This document shows, in pieces, positions 14,282 to 20,192 of a DNA stretch of 20,192 nucleotides; within the stretch, counting starts at the first letter, position 1; each line of letters begins with the position of its first letter. A program made the translations under genes and the position numbers. The notes below the pieces were generated by a model. That model was given only the letters and a program-made list of their open reading frames with translations. It searched no databases and was not told the origin of the DNA. Source of the stretch: an uncultured Bacilli bacterium (GTDB lineage Bacteria; Bacillota_I; Bacilli_A; RF39; UBA660); the NCBI GenBank assembly GCA_944359735.1, contig CALVTA010000011.1, positions 1 to 20,192 on the forward strand, read 5' to 3'.

Positions 14282-15061
14282 ATGAAATTAGTTAAAATAA
14301 ATTATGAAGATGAAATATTTAGTGACTACGAGTATATTGAATATCCTAAAGATAAGGTATTAAAGGTAGGAATGGATATAATTGTTAATAGTGGTGGCAC
14401 GTTGAAACATGCTTCTGTATTAAAAATAGAAGAAGGTAATAATGATTCTTTAAATTCTAACTTTGTTAGAATTGTTAATAAAAGAGATAAGGACCAACAT
14501 AGGAGAAATAAAAAAGATAGTGAAGAAGCTTTAATTTTTGCTCAAGATAAAGCTTCAGAATTAGATCTATCTATGTATTTTATTTCTTCTTATTATACTT
14601 TTGATAGAAAACAGTTATTTATTTCTTATGTTGCTGATAATAGAGTTGATTTTAGAGAGTTAGCAAAAATTTTGGCACAAAGATATAAAACAAGAATAGA
14701 ACTTAGGCAGATAGGCGTTAGAGATAGGGCAAAGAAAACAGGAGGATTAGGTCCCTGTGGTCTGTTTTTGTGTTGTAGCACTTTTTTAACAGAATTTGCT
14801 AGTGTTTCTATTAATATGGCAAAGAATCAATTTTTAGCTCTTAATCCTACTAAAATAAATGGATTATGTGGTAGACTTTTGTGTTGTTTAAATTATGAAG
14901 ATGAAGTTTATACTGAGTTAAAGAAGGGATTGCCTAGTATTGGAAATTTAGTTGAAACTAAGGAAGGTTTAGGTAAAGTAACGGAAGTAGATGTTTTTAA
15001 AAGAACATATAAGGCAGAATTTAAAGATAAAGGAGTATTTGAATTTAGTGTTAATGAATAA
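14282..15061 (+). CDS. ricT: RicT (YaaT), PSP1-domain regulator
   Basis: Member of the RicA-RicF-RicT (Y-) complex, which in B. subtilis binds iron-sulfur clusters, aids RNase Y-dependent mRNA maturation and influences competence, sporulation and biofilm formation. The 259-residue product has the PSP1 C-terminal domain with the two conserved cysteine clusters GPCGLFLCC (C159, C164, C165) and GLCGRLLCC (C196, C201, C202), and ALNPTKI between them. The start ATG 14282 lies 7 bases after the holB stop, and its ribosome binding site GGAGG (14265-14269) is inside the end of holB at a long spacing of 12. RicT acting on competence is of interest given the comK homologue at 3252. Confidence 0.93.
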   Translation: MKLVKINYEDEIFSDYEYIEYPKDKVLKVGMDIIVNSGGTLKHASVLKIEEGNNDSLNSNFVRIVNKRDKDQHRRNKKDSEEALIFAQDKASELDLSMYFISSYYTFDRKQLFISYVADNRVDFRELAKILAQRYKTRIELRQIGVRDRAKKTGGLGPCGLFLCCSTFLTEFASVSINMAKNQFLALNPTKINGLCGRLLCCLNYEDEVYTELKKGLPSIGNLVETKEGLGKVTEVDVFKRTYKAEFKDKGVFEFSVNE

Positions 15062-15752
15062 AAAAATGGAGTTTTTACATAATTTGCAGAACATGGTATT
15101 ATATTATGATGATAACTACTTTAAGATTACTACTGATAATCTTGCTCTTGCTAATTTTGTTAAAATAAGAAAGAAAGATAAACTATTAGTAGAGTTTGGT
15201 AGTGGACTTTTGGCTATTCCTTTACTTCTATCTACTAGGACTGATATAAAAATGGTAGGTATAGAAAAGAACAATAAAGCTTCTAGACTTTCAAAAAAGT
15301 CTATAGAAGATAATCATTTAGAAGATAAGATTAAAGTTATTAATGATGATATTAATAATTTAGATAAGTATTTTCAAATTAATTCTATTGATATTATAGT
15401 TTGTAATCCTCCGTATTTTCTTTTAGAGAATGAATCTATTACTAGTGATAAAGAATATTTAAAGATGGCTAGACATGAAGGTGATATGACTATTAGTGAT
15501 GTAGCACGTTTATCAAAGATTTATTTGAGAGATGGTGGTAGTTTATTTTTAGTTTGTAGGATAGATAGACTTTTTGAAGTTAGAGATGCTTTGATAGAAA
15601 ATAAGTTGGCAATTAAAGAGATACAGTTTATTTATCATGATTTAGATAGTACTTCTAAACTTGTTTTGATAGAAGCTAGGAAGAGTGGTAAGGAACATGG
15701 ATTAAAGGTTTTGAAACCTATTATTTTAGAGGAGGAGAAAGATAATGAATAA
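15054..15752 (+). CDS. trmN6: tRNA1(Val) (adenine(37)-N6)-methyltransferase-like protein
   Basis: SAM-dependent methyltransferase of the YabB/TrmN6 family, which methylates A37 of tRNA-Val in E. coli. The 232-residue product has motif I VEFGSG (46-51), the conserved LLLSTRT segment, an acidic residue after the second strand (VGIEKN), the N6-adenine motif NPPY (118-121) followed by F, and a MARHEG block that matches B. subtilis YabB closely (ARHE). The start ATG 15054 overlaps the end of ricT by 8 bases and has no well-placed ribosome binding site, so translation is probably coupled; ATG 15066 is an alternative. Position after ricT matches B. subtilis, except that yabA, the DnaA regulator, is missing between them. 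Confidence 0.88.
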   Translation: MNKKMEFLHNLQNMVLYYDDNYFKITTDNLALANFVKIRKKDKLLVEFGSGLLAIPLLLSTRTDIKMVGIEKNNKASRLSKKSIEDNHLEDKIKVINDDINNLDKYFQINSIDIIVCNPPYFLLENESITSDKEYLKMARHEGDMTISDVARLSKIYLRDGGSLFLVCRIDRLFEVRDALIENKLAIKEIQFIYHDLDSTSKLVLIEARKSGKEHGLKVLKPIILEEEKDNE

Positions 15753-16297
15753 TTATATATTAGTTCATGGAAGTTTTGGAAGTCCATTTGTTAACTTTAT
15801 TCCATATTTATGGGGGGAGATAGAAAAGAGAAATTTAGAAGTGGTATACTCCAGATTTTCCAACTGGGGTAGGTTATCAAAATTATATAAATTGGTCTAG
15901 ATTGCTTAAATGCTATTTAGATGCAGGAATATTAAATGAAAATACAACTATTTTTGCTCATTCTATTGCTCCTGTCTTTATTTGTAAATTTTTAATAGAA
16001 AATAAAGTTAAAGTAAAGAGATTAGTATTTATTTGTGGTTTTAATAATTATTTTGGTATTGATGAAGATTATGATACTGTAAATAAAACTATGTATTTAG
16101 ATAATTTAGAAGATATTAAAAATTATTGTAATGATATAGTTTGTTTTTATACTAAAAATGATCCATATGTTAAATATGAAGTAGAAAAAGATTTTGCAGA
16201 TTTAATTTCTACTAAACAAGTTGTTATAGAAGATGGAGGACATCTTAATTCAGAGTCTGGTTATACAGAATTTAAAGAGTTATTAGAATTTATATAG
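15745..16297 (+). pseudogene. Alpha/beta hydrolase (RBBP9/YdeN family), frameshifted
   Basis: ATG 15745 opens MNNYILVHGSFGSPFVNF, typical of the RBBP9/YdeN serine hydrolases, but after the codon at 15847 the homologous sequence continues in another frame: CCA at 15851 begins PDFPTGVGYQNYINWSRLLK and runs to 16297. The first frame ends at TAG 15898. Joining the frames gives about 183 residues, normal for the family, with an apparently intact triad: Ser in AHSIAP (15961), Asp in KNDPY (16160) and His in GGHLN (16241). So one base is extra (or two are lost) near 15850. This may be a recent mutation or a sequence error; no slippery run is present at the site. ATG overlaps the end of trmN6. Substrate unknown. 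Confidence 0.8.
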
Positions 16298-16330
16298 GAA
16301 ACAATATTCGGAAAGGAAAAAGTGATACTA

Positions 16331-17155
16331 ATGGATAAACCTAGTTTATATTTAATACCTACACCTATTGGTAATTTAGATGATATTACTATTAGAGGTT
16401 TAAAGACTTTAGAACTTGTTGATGTTATACTTTGTGAAGATACTAGGGAAACTTCTAAGTTACTTAGTAAATACAATATAAAAAACAAGTTAATAAGTTG
16501 TCATGAATTTAATGAAGATAAGATTAAAGATAAGGTATTAGGTTATTTAAATACTGGTTTAAATGTAGGATTAGTTACTGATCAAGGTACGCCTTTAATT
16601 AGTGATCCAGGTTATAGAATAGTTGACTATATTTCCGCTCATAATTATAATATAGTGAGTTTACCTGGGGCGACTGCATTTGTTCCAGCTTTAACTATAT
16701 CTGCATTAACACCACAACCTTTTACTTTTTATGGGTTCCTTAATGCAAAGAAAAATAAGCAGATTAAAGAGTTAGAGTCTTTAAGAAATTATCCTTGTAC
16801 ATTAATCTTTTATGAAGCACCTCATAGATTAATAGATACATTAAATAATATTAAAGAAGTATTTGGTGATAGAAAGATTTGTGTAGTTAGAGAAATCTCT
16901 AAAAAGTATGAACAAGCGATAAGAGGTAAAATTAGTGAAGTATTAGAAACTGATTTTCCTATTAAAGGAGAATTTGTTATTGTGGTAGAAGGTGCAGTTT
17001 TAGAGTTTGATTTTAATAGTATGAGTATTGTAGAGCATGTAGATTTTTATATAAATGATGGTAATGAGAAAAATGATGCTATTAAGTTGGTGGCAAAAGA
17101 AAGAGGTATTCCTAAGTCTATTGTCTATAAAGAATATATTGATAAGAATAAATAA
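16331..17155 (+). CDS. rsmI: 16S rRNA (cytidine(1402)-2'-O)-methyltransferase RsmI
   Basis: SAM-dependent tetrapyrrole-methylase-fold enzyme that methylates the ribose of C1402 in the ribosomal decoding centre. The 274-residue product begins SLYLIPTPIGNLDDITIRGL and has CEDTRETSKLL, TDQGTPLISDPG, LPGATAFVPAL and FYEAPHRL, all family hallmarks. The C-terminal helical tail (GNEKNDAIKLVAKERGIPKS) is also usual. The start is taken as ATG 16331; an in-frame GTG at 16322 is possible, and AAAGGA (16312-16317) is 13 or 4 bases away respectively, so the start is uncertain by three residues. A Noc-binding site begins directly at its stop codon. Confidence 0.94.
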   Translation: MDKPSLYLIPTPIGNLDDITIRGLKTLELVDVILCEDTRETSKLLSKYNIKNKLISCHEFNEDKIKDKVLGYLNTGLNVGLVTDQGTPLISDPGYRIVDYISAHNYNIVSLPGATAFVPALTISALTPQPFTFYGFLNAKKNKQIKELESLRNYPCTLIFYEAPHRLIDTLNNIKEVFGDRKICVVREISKKYEQAIRGKISEVLETDFPIKGEFVIVVEGAVLEFDFNSMSIVEHVDFYINDGNEKNDAIKLVAKERGIPKSIVYKEYIDKNK

Positions 17156-17177
17156 ATTATTTCCCGGGAAATAATTT
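17154..17177. other. Noc-binding site (NBS) 4
   Basis: The same ATTTCCCGGGAAAT core (17159-17172) within a perfect 24-bp palindrome. It fills the gap between rsmI and the next small gene and ends two bases before that gene's ribosome binding site. It is over 7 kb from the parS island, consistent with NBS being scattered along the chromosome while parS is clustered. Confidence 0.82.
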
Positions 17178-17189
17178 TGGAGGTTTGAT

Positions 17190-17417
17190 ATGGGAAATTT
17201 TAGTATGGGTAATAGCTTTAATCCACATACTGTTAAGGGTGGATTAAATGAACAAAATTCTAAAGAAATAGTTTGGTATGATGAAAATAATAATGATGAT
17301 ATTTTGTTAGAAACTAAACAATCATCAAAAATTAATGATGAACAGCCAAGCAAAAGGAAAGTTTTAATAATGGAGAATAGAAAATATAACCAGATAATGA
17401 AAAAGTTAAAGAGGTGA
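17190..17417 (+). CDS. Small protein of unknown function
   Basis: A 75-residue product I do not recognise. It has a strong ribosome binding site GGAGG (17179-17183) six bases before ATG 17190, so it is likely real. The N-terminus is Gly/Asn/Ser-rich, the middle is acidic (DENNNDD), and the last third is strongly basic (SKRKVLIMENRKYNQIMKKLKR). It has no cysteine and no membrane segment. It stands between rsmI and pth in a run of + strand genes, and its stop overlaps the pth ribosome binding site. A Noc-binding palindrome sits directly upstream. The basic tail might bind nucleic acid, but that is only a guess. Confidence 0.7.
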   Translation: MGNFSMGNSFNPHTVKGGLNEQNSKEIVWYDENNNDDILLETKQSSKINDEQPSKRKVLIMENRKYNQIMKKLKR

Positions 17418-17422
17418 TAATA

Positions 17423-17986
17423 ATGAAATTAATTGTTGGTCTTGGTAATAAGGGTAGAGAATATGAGAATACTAGACATAATATGGGATTTATGTTAGTA
17501 GATAGATATTTAAAAGATAAAAATATTATAGATAAATTTAAAGAAAAGTTTAATGCTATGTATATAGAGACTGCTATTAATAATGAGAAAGTTATTTTTA
17601 TTAAACCAATGACTTATATGAATAATTCTGGTATTGCTGTTAGAGCCTTTGTTGACTTTTATAAACTAAACAGTGAAGATATTTTAGTTATTAGTGATGA
17701 TCTTGATTTAGATTTAGGTAAGTTTAGATTAAGAAGGAATGGAAGTAGTGGAGGACATAATGGCTTAAAGAGTATTATTTCTCATCTTGGTAATGATAAC
17801 TTTAAAAGACTTAGAATAGGTATTTCTAATGATAAAGAGAATGTTATTAATTATGTCTTATCTAAGTTTAGTAAGAAAGAATTAAATGAGATTGATACAA
17901 TGTTTGATACTTTAGTTGATGTTTTAGATGATTATTTTGTAATGAATTTTACCTCTTTGATGAGTAAATATAATAGAAAGGGGTAA
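17423..17986 (+). CDS. pth: Peptidyl-tRNA hydrolase
   Basis: Cleaves peptidyl-tRNA that drops off stalled ribosomes, recycling tRNA. The 187-residue product has the family opening KLIVGLGNKGREYENTRHNMGF, with N9 and catalytic H19, then KPMTYMNNSG, VISDDLDLDLGKFRLR and GSSGGHNGLKSI. Length is normal. The start ATG 17423 has GAGGTGAT (17411-17418) upstream; an in-frame GTG at 17414 lies inside that ribosome binding site. Pth followed by mfd matches the B. subtilis order, though fin, which lies between them there, is absent (two bases separate pth and mfd). Confidence 0.96.
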   Translation: MKLIVGLGNKGREYENTRHNMGFMLVDRYLKDKNIIDKFKEKFNAMYIETAINNEKVIFIKPMTYMNNSGIAVRAFVDFYKLNSEDILVISDDLDLDLGKFRLRRNGSSGGHNGLKSIISHLGNDNFKRLRIGISNDKENVINYVLSKFSKKELNEIDTMFDTLVDVLDDYFVMNFTSLMSKYNRKG

Positions 17987-17988
17987 TT

Positions 17989-20192
17989 ATGAGAGTATTT
18001 GATAACTTTTTTGAGAAAATTTATGATAAAGATATCGCTCTTACAGGGATGACTGAAGAGCTTTTTGCCGTTTATGTAAATAAACTTTATGATAGTAAGA
18101 AAAATATTTTAATAGTTACTTCTAATTTAGTAGAATCTAATAGTTTATATAGGAGTATTAGTAATTATGTAGATAATGTATATTTGTTTCCAATGGATGA
18201 CTTTTTAACTAGTGAAGCGATGGCTATTAGTCCTGATTTAATGGTTACTAGACTTGAGACATTAAAAGAAGTAAGTAGTGATAAGCCTTCTATAGTTATT
18301 ACTAACTTAATGGGATATTTAAGATATTTGCCTTTAAAAAAAGAATATTTAATGAGTACTTTATCTTTAAAAGTTAATGATGAGATTAGTCCTAAAGAAT
18401 TAGTTGAAAAACTTACTAATATAGGGTATGAGCGGACTACTTTAGTTACTAAGACTGGTGAAATTGGTGTTAGAGGTTTTGTTATAGATATTTTTCTATT
18501 AGGTGAATCTAATCCTATAAGATTAGAGTTTTTTGGCGATACAATAGATTCTATTAGATACTTTGATGGTAAGAATCAAAAGTCTTTGAGTGAAATAAAT
18601 AGTGTAGATATATATCCTTATACTGAAATATTTTCTAATGATACTTTTATAGATGAAGAAAAGAGAAGTACTAAATATTTAAGTGAATACGGTGATGTAA
18701 CTAATATTGGTGGTTATTTAGATAATCATATTACTATTTATAAAGATAAGAGTTCAATATTAATAAATTATAAACAGATATGTACTGATATGTTAGAGTA
18801 TAGGGAAGAGAAAGACATAGACTTTAAAGGAAGTTATATGTTTGATTTTGATGATATCTATGAAAATAATGCTCTACATTATTTAACAGTAGATAATTTA
18901 GATAAGTCTTTAAAGGTTATTAATTTTAATAGTAAGGAACTACCTTTATTTAATGATGATATAGAGGGTATTACTAAATATATTAGAGAAAAGTTATATG
19001 CTAATTATACTGTTATTGTTTGTTTAAAAGATTATCAGTTACATAGTTTTAGAAGTAAGATATCTTTACCTATAATGGATACAACTATGGAAGACATTTA
19101 TCCTAATAAACTTAATTTAGTTTCATTTGGATTAGATAGTGGTTTTCAGTATAAAAATTATATCTTTTTAACGGGTAGAGAGTTATTTAAAAATAATGAG
19201 AAGGTTAAGAGGTATAAGACTAAGTTTAAATATAATACAAAGATAACTGATTTAAATAAACTAGAGATTGGAGACTATGTTGTTCATCAAGTTCATGGTA
19301 TTGGTATTTATAATGGGTTAAAGACTTTAGAACAACATGGTGTATTTAAAGACTATATAGAAGTTTTATATCAAGGTAATGATAAGCTTTATATTCCTGT
19401 TGAAAAGATTGATATGCTTTATAAATATACCGGTAAAGAGGGGGTTCGTCCTACTATTTATAAACTTGGTGGTAAAGAATGGGAGAAAGTAAAAAATAGA
19501 GTTAAAAGTAAAGTCCAAGATATGGCTAATGACTTGTTAAGAGTGCAAGCGGAAAGAGAAAGACAAAAGGGTTTTGCTTTTTCTCATGATAATGAACTAC
19601 AAAAAGAGTTTGAAGATGCATTTCCTTATGTTGCAACAAATGACCAGTTACTTGCCACTAAACAGATAAAAGAAGATATGGAGAAAGTTTCTCCTATGGA
19701 TAGATTATTAGTAGGAGATGTTGGCTTTGGTAAGACAGAAGTTGCTTTTAGGGCAGCCTTTAAAGCGATTATGGATAATAAGCAAGTATTGCTTTTATGT
19801 CCGACAACGATTCTTTCTAGTCAACATTATAAGAATGCTCTTGAAAGATTTAAAGACTTTCCTGTTAATATTGGTCTTTTAAATAGATTTACTAGTCCAA
19901 GACAACGTAATAGAATCATTGAAGAGTTAAGAGAAGGAACAATAGACTTTGTTATTGGTACGCATAGAATACTTAGTGATGATATTAGACCTAAAGATTT
20001 AGGATTATTAATTATAGATGAAGAGCAGAGATTTGGAGTAAAACATAAAGAAAAATTAAAACAGTATAAGAGTACTGTTGATGTTCTAACTTTAACGGCA
20101 ACACCTATTCCTAGGACTTTACAAATGTCTATTGCAGGTATTAGAAGTTTATCTTTAATAGAGACACCACCACGTGATAGATATCCTATTCA
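17989..20192 (+). CDS. mfd: Transcription-repair coupling factor Mfd (partial, C-terminus beyond window)
   Basis: DNA translocase that removes RNA polymerase stalled at lesions and recruits UvrA. The frame is open from ATG 17989 to the window end, 734 codons of about 1,150 expected. The N-terminal UvrB-like region is present but divergent, with RGFVIDIFL and the PIRLEFFGD block. The RNA polymerase-interacting domain starts near 428 (GDYVVHQVHGIGIYNGL). The helicase core has Walker A GDVGFGKT (576-583) and DEEQRFG (D677-Q680), and the TATPIPRTLQMS motif close to the window end. A ribosome binding site AAAGGGG lies just before, within the end of pth. Confidence 0.95.
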   Translation, partial: MRVFDNFFEKIYDKDIALTGMTEELFAVYVNKLYDSKKNILIVTSNLVESNSLYRSISNYVDNVYLFPMDDFLTSEAMAISPDLMVTRLETLKEVSSDKPSIVITNLMGYLRYLPLKKEYLMSTLSLKVNDEISPKELVEKLTNIGYERTTLVTKTGEIGVRGFVIDIFLLGESNPIRLEFFGDTIDSIRYFDGKNQKSLSEINSVDIYPYTEIFSNDTFIDEEKRSTKYLSEYGDVTNIGGYLDNHITIYKDKSSILINYKQICTDMLEYREEKDIDFKGSYMFDFDDIYENNALHYLTVDNLDKSLKVINFNSKELPLFNDDIEGITKYIREKLYANYTVIVCLKDYQLHSFRSKISLPIMDTTMEDIYPNKLNLVSFGLDSGFQYKNYIFLTGRELFKNNEKVKRYKTKFKYNTKITDLNKLEIGDYVVHQVHGIGIYNGLKTLEQHGVFKDYIEVLYQGNDKLYIPVEKIDMLYKYTGKEGVRPTIYKLGGKEWEKVKNRVKSKVQDMANDLLRVQAERERQKGFAFSHDNELQKEFEDAFPYVATNDQLLATKQIKEDMEKVSPMDRLLVGDVGFGKTEVAFRAAFKAIMDNKQVLLLCPTTILSSQHYKNALERFKDFPVNIGLLNRFTSPRQRNRIIEELREGTIDFVIGTHRILSDDIRPKDLGLLIIDEEQRFGVKHKEKLKQYKSTVDVLTLTATPIPRTLQMSIAGIRSLSLIETPPRDRYPI

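Noticed and set aside
17190..17417. The 75-residue gene as Fin, the small regulator next to pth in Bacillus
   Set aside because: Fin has zinc-binding cysteines and lies after pth; this protein has no cysteine and lies before pth.

Overview
The window is the replication-origin region of a low-GC bacterium whose gene content is that of the Bacilli: dnaA-dnaN-recF-gyrB-gyrA followed by tadA, dnaX, ebfC, recR, a BofA-like gene, holB, ricT, trmN6, rsmI, pth and mfd. TGG encodes Trp and TGA is a normal stop (dnaA, tadA and the small gene before pth end in TGA), so this is not a Mycoplasma-type genetic code. A ComK homologue, parS sites and Noc-type sites together point to Bacilli. The very high AT content and compact layout suggest an uncultured, possibly host-associated lineage, but that is inference. 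Every gene found lies on the + strand, pointing away from the origin.

Layout. 1-484: hairpin terminator, AT-rich intergenic DNA, then DnaA boxes (first half of a bipartite oriC). 485-3126: dnaA and dnaN, separated by a second DnaA-box cluster that includes a perfect TTATCCACA. 3127-3725: terminator, two ComK-box-like motifs and a comK homologue in the place where Bacilli usually carry yaaA. 3834-9318: recF, gyrB and gyrA, ending in a strong terminator. 9319-9989: a 670-bp gene-free island with three perfect palindromic parS sites (ParB/Spo0J) alternating with three Noc-binding sites, partly built from a duplicated block. 9955-10068: a small SRP RNA gene with its own promoter. 10083-13429: tadA, then dnaX-ebfC-recR-bofA-like. 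13444-20192: holB-ricT-trmN6-(frameshifted hydrolase)-rsmI-small unknown gene-pth-mfd; mfd runs off the end. A fourth Noc-binding site sits just upstream of the small unknown gene.

How it fits together. DnaA, the sliding clamp, the clamp loader (DnaX, delta prime), gyrase, RecF/RecR and Mfd form a replication and repair block. TadA, RsmI, TrmN6, Pth and SRP RNA serve translation and protein targeting. The parS/NBS island would load both ParB and Noc next to the origin, coupling chromosome segregation with protection of the nucleoid from division. ComK beside the origin would link competence to the same locus. The parS/Noc island and the origin-embedded comK are the two observations most worth follow-up.
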